NCBI GenBank assembly: GCA_002310155.1
Contig: DBYF01000011.1
Coordinates: 2,750 to 9,670 of the forward strand
Reading direction: 5' to 3'
Length of the DNA stretch: 6,921 nucleotides
DNA from: Mageeibacillus sp. UBA1193
GTDB lineage: Bacteria; Bacillota; Clostridia; Saccharofermentanales; Saccharofermentanaceae
Notes under the pieces: model-generated
The model's input: the letters and a program-made list of their open reading frames with translations, nothing else
What the model was told of the DNA's origin: nothing
Databases searched by the model: none
Shown here: positions 1-5,904 of the stretch, in pieces
How positions within the stretch are numbered: position 1 is the stretch's first letter
Layout: every line of letters begins with the position of its first letter
Translations under genes and position numbers: made by a program

Positions 1-759
1 AAGTACTGCTACGAGCGTCTCGAGATGGCGCTGCACGATGAGAAGATCGATAGAACCATGGCCTGCGGCCTGTCCGGTCTTTCCGTTATCGCCGACAGCC
101 TCTCCGCGATCAAGTACGCGAAGGTCAAGCCGATCAGAAACGAGATGGGCCTGGCAGTTGACTTCGAGATCACCGGCGACTACCCGCAGTACGGTAACGA
201 CAACCCGAAGGTTGACCGTATCGCAGCTGAGGTCGTCCGTAAGTTCATGAAGCACCTCAGCAAGCACAAGTGCTATCGTAACGCCCGCCCGACACAGTCG
301 ATCCTCACGATCACATCCAACGTCGTTTACGGTAAGAAGACCGGTTCCACACCGGATGGCCGTAAGGCCGGCGAGCCTTTCGCTCCGGGCGCTAACCCGA
401 TGCACGGCCGTGACAGATCCGGTGCAGTTGCTTCCATGAGATCTGTTGCCAACCTGCAGTACGACTACAGCGAGGACGGCATCTCCTACACCTTCTCCAT
501 CCTGCCTTCGACACTGGGCAAGACCGAGGAAGAGCAGAAGACCAACCTCTACAATCTCCTCGACGGTTATTTCACCGACGGCGGTCACCACATCAACGTC
601 AACGTCATTCTGCGTAAGACGCTGCTTGATGCGATGGATCACCCGGAGAAGTACCCGCAGCTTACGATCCGTGTCTCCGGTTACGCTGTTAACTTCACGA
701 CACTGACCCACGAGCAGCAGCTGGAAGTTGTAAGAAGAACCGTACACTCGAAGTTCTGA
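1..759 (+). CDS. pflB: Pyruvate formate-lyase (formate C-acetyltransferase), C-terminal part
   Basis: Glycyl-radical enzyme that converts pyruvate and CoA to acetyl-CoA and formate in the anaerobic cytoplasm. The frame is open from base 1, so the gene starts before the window; 252 residues are visible, about one third of the usual 750-760. They follow E. coli PflB closely from memory: MALHD, TMACG near residue 20, DSLSAIKYAKVKPIR, TITSNVVYGKKTG, TPDGR, GANPMHGRD, DGISYTFSI and GYFTDGGHHINVNV. The glycyl-radical loop RVSGYAVNF is intact, with the radical glycine at visible residue 227 (bases 679-681). The paired catalytic cysteines lie upstream of the window. The ending RTVHSKF is a normal full-length C terminus. 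The activating enzyme starts 12 nt downstream, so the two form the usual pfl operon. Relatives such as glycerol dehydratases or choline lyases are disfavoured because the conserved stretches are those of true PFL. Confidence 0.97.
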   Translation, partial: KYCYERLEMALHDEKIDRTMACGLSGLSVIADSLSAIKYAKVKPIRNEMGLAVDFEITGDYPQYGNDNPKVDRIAAEVVRKFMKHLSKHKCYRNARPTQSILTITSNVVYGKKTGSTPDGRKAGEPFAPGANPMHGRDRSGAVASMRSVANLQYDYSEDGISYTFSILPSTLGKTEEEQKTNLYNLLDGYFTDGGHHINVNVILRKTLLDAMDHPEKYPQLTIRVSGYAVNFTTLTHEQQLEVVRRTVHSKF

Positions 760-771
760 TCGTTTTCGAAA

Positions 772-1560
772 ATGTCTGAAACAATCAAAGGTTATGTGCA
801 CTCGATCGAGACCCTCGGTGCCGTTGACGGGCCGGGGCTCCGCTTCGTGCTGTTCCTTCAGGGCTGCCCGCTGCGGTGCAAGTTCTGCCATAACCCCGAC
901 ACGTGGCGCTTCGAGGGCGGGGAGGAGTACACCGTCGACGAGATGGTGAAGAAGATCCTCCGTTACCGCACGTACATCGCGAGCGGCGGCGTCACGATCT
1001 CCGGCGGCGAACCGCTGCGTCAGGCCGAGTTCGTCCTCGCCGTGATCCGCGCGCTCCACGAAGAGGGTATCCACGTCGCGGTCGACACGTCCGGCGTTTA
1101 CTGCGAAGGCACGGCACTCGAGGCGGCGATGGAAGCCGACCTGATCCTTCTCGACATCAAGTCTTTTGATCCCGCTAAGGCAAAAGCACTCACCGGGTTT
1201 ACGACCGATCACGCATACCATCTTCTGCGTGCACGCCAGGAAGCGAAGAAGCCTGTCTGGATCCGTCATGTTATGGTCCCGGGCATCACGCTGATCGATA
1301 AAGATGAGAACGGAAAACCGTTCGAAAAAGAAGAGGATTGGAGATCCGCAAATACCGAACTTATCGAGGGTCTGCGTTCGCTGAACGAATATTCATGCAT
1401 CGAGCGTATCGACCTGCTGCCGTTCCACAAAATGGGCGAGTTTAAATACGAAGAACTCAAGCTTCCCTACGAGCTGAAGGAGACCGAAGAGCCGTCGGAA
1501 GAAGTAGTAGAGTGGGCGGAAAAAGCACTGGCGGAGATCCGGCCCGCGAAAAGTGAATAA
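772..1560 (+). CDS. pflA: Pyruvate formate-lyase activating enzyme (radical SAM)
   Basis: Radical-SAM enzyme that uses a [4Fe-4S] cluster and S-adenosylmethionine to abstract hydrogen from the PflB glycine and switch the lyase on. The protein has 262 residues (E. coli: 246). The cluster motif CPLRCKFC places the cysteines at 32, 36 and 39, followed by HNPDTW. SGGEP at 77-81 is the SAM-binding segment; DTSG (105-108), DIK (128-130), RHVMVPG (165-171) and LLPFH (215-219) are also typical. Between VPG and LLPFH there are about 18 more residues than in E. coli, a charged insertion near 174-195. The ATG is 12 nt after the pflB stop and I see no Shine-Dalgarno sequence in that gap, so translation may be coupled to pflB. 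The start agrees with the family N terminus (YVHSIETLGAVDGPGLR). The gene ends before a strong terminator. Confidence 0.97.
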   Translation: MSETIKGYVHSIETLGAVDGPGLRFVLFLQGCPLRCKFCHNPDTWRFEGGEEYTVDEMVKKILRYRTYIASGGVTISGGEPLRQAEFVLAVIRALHEEGIHVAVDTSGVYCEGTALEAAMEADLILLDIKSFDPAKAKALTGFTTDHAYHLLRARQEAKKPVWIRHVMVPGITLIDKDENGKPFEKEEDWRSANTELIEGLRSLNEYSCIERIDLLPFHKMGEFKYEELKLPYELKETEEPSEEVVEWAEKALAEIRPAKSE

Positions 1561-1600
1561 CACTCACGCGGCGGCGTCCCAGAACAAGTAAAAACGAAGT

Positions 1601-1671
1601 AAAAAGAAATCTCTCCTGAGACGAGTTACGCGAAGCGTACATGTTTGAGTCTCAGGAGAGATATTCTTTTT
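1601..1671. terminator. Long, near-symmetrical bidirectional terminator
   Basis: Bases 1609-1622 and 1649-1662 form a perfect 14-bp stem. It is extended by AAAAAGAA (1601-1608) pairing with TTCTTTTT (1664-1671), with one bulged A at 1663, giving about 22 bp. The loop holds a smaller hairpin, TACGC-GAA-GCGTA (1627-1639). The plus strand ends in a T-rich tract and so does the minus strand, because the left flank is A-rich. It sits between the converging pflA and serine hydrolase genes, so it can end both transcripts. Confidence 0.88.
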
Positions 1672-1704
1672 AATCGCTTTAGGTAAGTAGTTGAGCGCCG
1701 CGCC

Positions 1705-2865
1705 TTAGGCGTAACAGGACTCGACGTATTCGTAGACCATCTTGGAAACTTCGCCCATGATCTCTTTTGCTTTTTGTTCACTGCCGCTCTCAGTCATGAT
1801 GCTGAGTACGTAATTCTCTGTGCCGAATACGATCGCGATGTCGTTGAATGTATTTCCGCGGAAACCAACCTTATGTGCTACGGCAATATCCTGCGGAACA
1901 CCGCTCGCAACGCCCCAGCTGTACTCTGTGTTGCAGAGGTCGTCGATCAGCGGCTTGTATGTGGTTTCGTCTGCTGTGTAATCCTTGTAGAGGTGCTCAG
2001 CATACTTCGCGAGGTCGAGAGCACATGTTCTTCTGCGTCCGGCGGTCGCGGTGCCTGTGTAGTCGGTGTATTCGACTTTGGATCTGTAGTCAACGACCGA
2101 GCTGATGGTCTTCATGAAGTTGTTGTTTACGGCATCCTCGCCGCCGAGCTTACGAAGGACCATGTTTGTACCGCAGTTATCACTGATCGTGATCGAACGG
2201 TGGGATACTTCCTGCAGAGTGTACTCTGTGCCGTCAGCGGAGTTCTGGATGTTACCGGTACCGCCCTCGTAGTCGCCGCCTGTAACGCCGTCTACATAAC
2301 CTGCGGCATTGTAAGCCATCTTATCCTGAAGTGAAAAGTCACCCGCAGCGGCTCTTTCGTAGAGGTAAGTGTTGTATGCGATCTTGATGGCGGAAGCTGC
2401 AACGATCGGCTGGTCTTCCTTGTATCCCATTGTCTCGCCGTTTTCCAGGTTGATGTAGTACACGCCGTAGCGACCGTTCTGCTGACCGAGGTATTCAGCG
2501 ACCTTGTTCTGCAGGTTCGCGAGATTCGCGGAACGTGTCGCAGAATCGACAGTCTGTGTCTTGGTCGGAGTGGTGGACTCGGTGACCTCGGAAGAGGTGC
2601 TCGGATCAGACTCCGGCGGAATGATAATGTTTCCGGATTCATCGGTTTCGTAAGATGTGACGGAAGAAGCCGATGTAGGTGTGACTTCTTTCTTGCTTTT
2701 CTTGGTGAGCTTCGCGACGAAGATGACATCGAGGATCAGACATGTCATGCAGATGAAAAGGCATGTGACGACGAAGAGCTTTCTTCTGTCGTTTCTGGAT
2801 CTGCGTCTGCCGCGCGGACTTCTGACGTTGTAAATGTTATAGCCGTTACGAGAGGAATTTTTCAC
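1705..2865 (-). CDS. Membrane-anchored class A beta-lactamase-fold serine hydrolase
   Basis: Predicted acyl-serine hydrolase of the penicillin-binding/class A beta-lactamase superfamily (386 residues), held on the outer face of the membrane. A basic cytoplasmic N terminus (about 1-29, many Arg) precedes one TM helix at about 30-53. A Ser/Thr/Pro/Glu-rich linker spans 56-110 and the catalytic domain about 115-384. SAIK (158-161) fits SxxK with nucleophile Ser158; SDN is at 228-230. KVG (332-334) stands where class A enzymes have K[TS]G, and VGFRGNTFNDIAIVFG has the expected strand pattern. Glu265 might match the omega-loop base, but its context (EYTDY) is not the usual ExxLN. The start is GTG at 2865-2863, chosen for AGGAG (2878-2874) 8 nt upstream. 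Such proteins are often housekeeping or wall-related; antibiotic hydrolysis cannot be inferred. It has its own promoter and probably its own transcript. Confidence 0.88.
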   Translation of the reverse strand: MKNSSRNGYNIYNVRSPRGRRRSRNDRRKLFVVTCLFICMTCLILDVIFVAKLTKKSKKEVTPTSASSVTSYETDESGNIIIPPESDPSTSSEVTESTTPTKTQTVDSATRSANLANLQNKVAEYLGQQNGRYGVYYINLENGETMGYKEDQPIVAASAIKIAYNTYLYERAAAGDFSLQDKMAYNAAGYVDGVTGGDYEGGTGNIQNSADGTEYTLQEVSHRSITISDNCGTNMVLRKLGGEDAVNNNFMKTISSVVDYRSKVEYTDYTGTATAGRRRTCALDLAKYAEHLYKDYTADETTYKPLIDDLCNTEYSWGVASGVPQDIAVAHKVGFRGNTFNDIAIVFGTENYVLSIMTESGSEQKAKEIMGEVSKMVYEYVESCYA

Positions 2866-2873
2866 AGTACGGT

Positions 2874-2878
2874 CTCCT
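2874..2878 (-). promoter_or_regulatory. Shine-Dalgarno site deciding a GTG start
   Basis: On the minus strand TAAGGAGACC (2880-2871) carries AGGAG at 2878-2874, 8 nt before a GTG (2865-2863). This supports GTG as the start of the serine hydrolase; no in-frame ATG lies at the beginning of the reading frame. A small hairpin GCGGC-N4-GCCGC at 2891-2904 lies 12 nt further upstream in the leader. Confidence 0.75.
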
Positions 2879-2929
2879 TATATATGCGGTGCGGCGTAAG
2901 CCGCTTAAGTTCTATTAGTGCGTATCACA

Positions 2930-2957
2930 ATTCTAGCATCGTAAAGTTACGATTCAA
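2930..2957 (-). promoter_or_regulatory. Sigma-70-type promoter of the serine hydrolase gene
   Basis: Read on the minus strand: TTGAAT (-35, 2957-2952), a 16-bp spacer, then TAGAAT (-10, 2935-2930) preceded by TGC, an extended -10. Transcription would start near 2923, giving a leader of about 57 nt that contains the 2891-2904 hairpin and the ribosome binding site. The site lies just downstream of the GGDEF gene, so the serine hydrolase need not depend on that gene for transcription. Confidence 0.65.
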
Positions 2958-3049
2958 TTTGCATATTGTAACAAGACCTATACATAAGGGCAAGGAAGGG
3001 ATTTTTGATTTTTGCTCAGAAAATGGGGCTTTGTGACGTTTCTCTTATC
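2958..3049 (-). other. Gap after the GGDEF gene without a clear terminator
   Basis: Between the GGDEF stop codon and the downstream promoter there is AT-rich sequence with short A/T runs (minus strand AAAAATCAAAAATC). I find no stem followed by a T tract. Read-through from the GGDEF gene into the serine hydrolase gene is therefore possible. Confidence 0.4.
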
Positions 3050-4369
3050 TTACTGACGGCTCTGCATGCTCTGAAGTTCGGCAGATCTCAGAACGTCCGT
3101 GAGAGTCCTCGACATGTCGGTCCTCGTTGCGTAACCGAAGTGTGCGCGCAGCGGAACGCCGTTAACAGTAACACCGGAGAAATCACACTTGCAGATATTG
3201 GCCAGAGCCTCTGCGGTAGCAGCCTCCGTGCCCGGCAGGAGGATGAGGAATTCATCGCTTCCCCAGCGTGCGACATCGCCCGAATCCTTGACTGCTTTCT
3301 GCAGGACTTCACCGACTTTTATAAGCAAATTGTCACCTGTCTTGGTGCCGTAATTCTCGTTGACCTGATGCATGCCCTGAATGTCGATGACGATGATGCT
3401 GTAGGGCGCGATTTCTTCGCGTTCTGCCTTGGCAAAAGCACCCTCGACGTGGATCCGGTTGTAAAGCTGTGTGAGCGGATCATGGAAGCTCAGGAACAGG
3501 TTCTTGTTCTGCGACTGCTTGAGCGCCGTGATGTTGTTGACGTAGCAGGAGATGCCGATGATATTTTTCTTCTCATCGAGGACCGGCGCGTAGTAATACT
3601 GCCAGAAGATCGCGGTCTGGTCGTTGTCTCCGAACTTACTTGTCTGCGATGTGTATTCGCCCTTCAAGGTCTGCTCGAGATCCTTTTTGATGATCTCTCT
3701 GATGCCGTCGTCCGTAATGTGATCGAGCAGGCAGTCGCCGATCTTGATCTCGCTGTGCCACATGCGCAGCATCGAGTATTTGTGACGTGTGTTAAACGAC
3801 GTGTAACGGAAGTCCCGATCGAGCGTGTACGCCAGCGTCTCCGGGATCGTCTCCATCTGCGAGCGCTGGATCGACTGCCACATCTTGATCTCTTCCTGTG
3901 CTTTTTTATAGTCCTCTTCGAGGTGGTAAGTGTTGGCAAACTGTGTGAGGAACAGGCGGTACATGACGGTCGCGAGGATGATCATGAATATGCCGTCCTT
4001 TAACATGAAAAGCACTTGTGTCCGGCGGTCTACGTTCCTGATGGAACCGAGTACGGTGTGCGAGATCGCGATCCAGATGAGGGTGATCAGCACAAAGAAA
4101 AGAACCGACAGGAAGCTGTTACGGATGAAGGGAAGCGAGATCTTCTGCCACCACGTCATCTTTTTCTCTTCCTGGGTGAAAGTCAGTGACTCCTGCGGTG
4201 CCGGTGCTTTTCCCTCGTCGGCGGGTGCTTTTGGCGAAGAATCTTTCGACGGAAGAGGATACTTCGAAGAAGACTTGGCGGACGCTTTTTCCGGCGTGGC
4301 GTTACTGAAATCGTCCACGTCGATCCTGGCTTCTTTTCTCAGCTTGTCTAAATCGTCCTTGTAAGTCAT
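3050..4369 (-). CDS. Two-TM membrane protein with PAS-like and degenerate GGDEF domains
   Basis: Candidate diguanylate cyclase or degenerate relative (439 residues). Order: hydrophilic Lys/Ser/Pro-rich N terminus (1-75), TM helices at about 83-105 and 117-142 with a short outside loop, a charged helix (about 147-170) that may be a coiled-coil signalling linker, a PAS-like segment (about 172-285), and a GGDEF domain (about 290-430). Kept features: DPLTQLYNR (297-305), Asp329, Asn337, GD at 345-346 and RWGSDEF (368-374). Departures: GSDEF instead of GGDEF, Gln331 and His334 in the usual DIDxFK segment, no RxxD inhibitory site (KDSG at 361-364), and a weak ending where ADxALYxAK is normal. A cyclase could make c-di-GMP from GTP, but activity is uncertain. 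GAGG (4378-4375) lies 5 nt before the ATG. The sugar-binding lipoprotein gene is immediately upstream on the same strand, 97 bp away. Confidence 0.88.
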   Translation of the reverse strand: MTYKDDLDKLRKEARIDVDDFSNATPEKASAKSSSKYPLPSKDSSPKAPADEGKAPAPQESLTFTQEEKKMTWWQKISLPFIRNSFLSVLFFVLITLIWIAISHTVLGSIRNVDRRTQVLFMLKDGIFMIILATVMYRLFLTQFANTYHLEEDYKKAQEEIKMWQSIQRSQMETIPETLAYTLDRDFRYTSFNTRHKYSMLRMWHSEIKIGDCLLDHITDDGIREIIKKDLEQTLKGEYTSQTSKFGDNDQTAIFWQYYYAPVLDEKKNIIGISCYVNNITALKQSQNKNLFLSFHDPLTQLYNRIHVEGAFAKAEREEIAPYSIIVIDIQGMHQVNENYGTKTGDNLLIKVGEVLQKAVKDSGDVARWGSDEFLILLPGTEAATAEALANICKCDFSGVTVNGVPLRAHFGYATRTDMSRTLTDVLRSAELQSMQSRQ

Positions 4370-4404
4370 AGCATCCTCACGTTAGCTTGTTTTCTATCTT
4401 CATG

Positions 4405-4458
4405 TTACACCATGATCGCCGTTTGCACCATGTTCGGCGATTGCAACATGATCGGCGA
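4405..4458. repeat. Three tandem copies of an 18-bp sequence
   Basis: Units at 4405-4422, 4423-4440 and 4441-4458 follow TTRCAMCATGWTCGSCGW with no gaps. The centre CATG and the flanks are conserved, while units differ at a few positions. They fill the gap between the sugar-binding protein stop (4466) and the GGDEF start (4369). GATCGCCG (4414-4421) and CGGCGATC (4453-4460) form a perfect 8-bp inverted pair, and ATCGCCG (4415-4421) also pairs with CGGCGAT (4435-4441). No T tract follows, so it is not a standard terminator. It could be a protein-binding array or an RNA element. Confidence 0.8.
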
Positions 4459-4465
4459 TCCGTCA

Positions 4466-5644
4466 TCAGGACAGATCGTTATAAGTGTAGATACCTCCGC
4501 CGATCAGTATCGTCTCGTAGTTGTTGATGTCCACGACGACGGAGTCCACGAGGAAAGCGGGAACGGTCTTTGCGCCATTATTGTAGGTGGAAGTATCGTT
4601 GACCTGGACCGTCTTGCCATCGTAGATCTCCTGGACCATCTGGGCCGCCCGATGCGCCATGATACTCGAGTCCTTGAAGACCGACATCGACTGCTGCGAG
4701 GCCATGATGCATTTCACGTTCGCGATGTCGCAGTCCGCCCCCGTGATGACCGGGTATTTGCCGGTGTATGTCCCCTGGAGCGCGTTGACCACGCCAAGCG
4801 CGATCGTATCGTTCGGGCAGAGTACGGCATCGATCGTCGTGCCATCGGAATAATACGTGGCGATGAGGGCCTCCATCCGGTTCTGCGCCTGCTCTGTCCG
4901 CCATTCCAAGGTTGTTACGTCATCGTATTTCTTCTGCCCGGAAAGAATATTCAGCTTGCCGCTGTCAATGTAGGGCCTGAGCACATCCATCGCGCCGTTG
5001 AAGAAAAATCCGCCATTATTGTCTCCCGGATCTCCCGCGAAAATCTCGAGATTATAGGGTCCGGGCGTGTTGTCGAGGTCGAGCGCATTGACGATGTACA
5101 GCCCCTGCAAAGTGCCGATCAGGTAGTTGTCGATGCTGACATAGTAGTCGACGGCATCCGTATCCAGGATCAGCCTGTCGTATGAGATGACGGTGATCTC
5201 GTTGCTCTTCGGTGTGTTGAGGACCTTGTTGAGCGAACGTGCATCGATCGGCGCGATCACGAGGATCCTGCAATCACTCGCGATCATAGACGCGATCTGC
5301 GATTCCTGAATGGATGTATCGTTATTGGCATACTGGAGATCGACGGTAAAGCCTGCACTCTCGAGCTCTTTCTTCATTAGTTCGCCATCCCGTGACCATC
5401 TGATCAGGTTCTTCGTCGGCAGCGAGATACCGACCTTTTTCGGCAGATCAGCAGGCTTGTTGGGTTTGCCGGGTTTGCCGGGATCCAGAACGGGCTCATC
5501 TGTTTCTTCCGTGAGAAAAGCGAAGTCCGTGTCTCTCCCGAGATAGTTGGAACCACGTGTTTTGCGGCTTTCAGAAGAACAGCCGCAGGCCATAAGCATC
5601 AGGACAGAAGCTGTAACGATCAAACTGACAAAGCGCTTAAGCAT
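4466..5644 (-). CDS. XylF/ChvE-like sugar-binding lipoprotein
   Basis: Extracellular monosaccharide-binding protein of the type I periplasmic-binding fold (392 residues), of the kind that feeds sugar ABC importers or sensors. The N terminus MLKRFVSLIVTASVLMLMAC is a lipoprotein signal with lipobox LMAC and lipidated Cys20. A linker follows, with a GKPGKPNKP run near 56-64. The binding domain starts at KVGISLPT (70-77); RW (82-83), the SQ.I.NLI-like SQIASMIA segment and SYDRLI (about 154-159) match the XylF/ChvE branch as I know it. The later NDTIALGVVNAL and VITGADCD are also typical. ATG 5644 is preferred because GGAGG (5657-5653) lies 8 nt upstream; ATG 5650 is too close to it. An in-frame ATG at 5767 is unlikely because it lies in the promoter -10. 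No permease or ATPase gene adjoins it here. The ligand could be xylose, glucose, arabinose or galactose. Confidence 0.9.
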   Translation of the reverse strand: MLKRFVSLIVTASVLMLMACGCSSESRKTRGSNYLGRDTDFAFLTEETDEPVLDPGKPGKPNKPADLPKKVGISLPTKNLIRWSRDGELMKKELESAGFTVDLQYANNDTSIQESQIASMIASDCRILVIAPIDARSLNKVLNTPKSNEITVISYDRLILDTDAVDYYVSIDNYLIGTLQGLYIVNALDLDNTPGPYNLEIFAGDPGDNNGGFFFNGAMDVLRPYIDSGKLNILSGQKKYDDVTTLEWRTEQAQNRMEALIATYYSDGTTIDAVLCPNDTIALGVVNALQGTYTGKYPVITGADCDIANVKCIMASQQSMSVFKDSSIMAHRAAQMVQEIYDGKTVQVNDTSTYNNGAKTVPAFLVDSVVVDINNYETILIGGGIYTYNDLS

Positions 5645-5652
5645 ACCCATTC

Positions 5653-5657
5653 CCTCC
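5653..5657 (-). promoter_or_regulatory. Shine-Dalgarno site deciding the sugar-binding protein start
   Basis: Minus-strand GGAGG (5657-5653) is 8 nt from the ATG at 5644-5642 and only 2 nt from the in-frame ATG at 5650-5648. The spacing selects 5644, which also gives an ordinary lipoprotein signal peptide beginning MLKRF. Confidence 0.75.
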
Positions 5658-5692
5658 AAACCTTGCGGATCCATCCCCTGATCCTTGCCCTT

Positions 5693-5750
5693 GCGGGCTC
5701 CTTCGCGAAAAGCTCTTCCCCGGGCTTGTGCCTGCACCCGCCCGCGAAGG
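5693..5750 (-). promoter_or_regulatory. Structured leader with alternative stems
   Basis: In the leader of the sugar-binding protein, CCTTCGCG (5700-5707) is the perfect reverse complement of CGCGAAGG (5743-5750). A competing pair, GCGGGC (5693-5698) with GCCCGC (5740-5745), shares bases 5743-5745, so the two stems exclude each other. A smaller CGGGC/GCCCG pairing (5721-5725 with 5740-5744) is also possible. This does not match a riboswitch class I recognise; it may tune ribosome access or transcript stability. Confidence 0.4.
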
Positions 5751-5765
5751 TGCTCTGTTTCCGTC

Positions 5766-5794
5766 ATTATACCATCTTTGCCCCTTGCTTTGCC
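5766..5794 (-). promoter_or_regulatory. Promoter of the sugar-binding protein gene
   Basis: The minus strand has a perfect TATAAT -10 (5771-5766) preceded by TGG, an extended -10. The -35 at 17-bp spacing (5794-5789, GGCAAA) is poor. The direct repeat GGGCAAAG occurs at 5795-5788 and 5783-5776, overlapping the -35 and spacer; it may be an activator or repressor site. Transcription would start near 5759, leaving a leader of about 115 nt. Confidence 0.65.
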
Positions 5795-5842
5795 CGTTTT
5801 CCGATGTAAAAAATCCTTGTTGCGCGTCCGCGCCCTCTTTCC

Positions 5843-5871
5843 TTGACACTATATATAACATCTGCTATTAT
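5843..5871 (+). promoter_or_regulatory. Strong sigma-70 promoter of scfA
   Basis: Perfect TTGACA (-35, 5843-5848), a 17-bp spacer, and TATTAT (-10, 5866-5871; one mismatch) preceded by TGC at 5863-5865, an extended -10. Transcription should start near 5878, about 27 nt before the scfA start. This is the best promoter in the window and implies high, perhaps constitutive, expression of the peptide. It is divergent from the sugar-binding protein promoter. Confidence 0.85.
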
Positions 5872-5904
5872 TGCCCTAGCATTTTAAGAAAGAGGTACAC
5901 TTTC

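Noticed and set aside
1705..2865. Acquired beta-lactam resistance gene
   Set aside because: The protein is a membrane-anchored homologue with a variant third motif and no mobile-element context, so resistance cannot be claimed.
3005..4003. 332-codon open frame on the plus strand
   Set aside because: It lies antisense over the GGDEF gene, whose frame has clear domains; the plus-strand frame is a by-product of GC-rich third positions.
4405..4458. CRISPR array
   Set aside because: The three units are directly adjacent with no spacers and are only 18 bp long; no cas genes are present.
4414..4460. Intrinsic terminator after the sugar-binding protein gene
   Set aside because: The inverted pair exists, but the loop is long and no T tract follows on the minus strand.
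4412..5185. 257-codon open frame on the plus strand
   Set aside because: It is antisense to the sugar-binding protein, begins inside the 18-bp repeats, and shows no recognisable domain.
5645..5767. N-terminal extension of the sugar-binding protein from ATG 5767
   Set aside because: That ATG is part of the TATAAT -10, the added residues are basic and hydrophilic ahead of a lipoprotein signal, and a good ribosome site selects ATG 5644.
5728..5904. N-terminal extension of the SCIFF peptide from an in-frame ATG at 5728
   Set aside because: It would run through the scfA promoter, add 59 residues unrelated to the family, and ignore the well-spaced ribosome site before ATG 5905.
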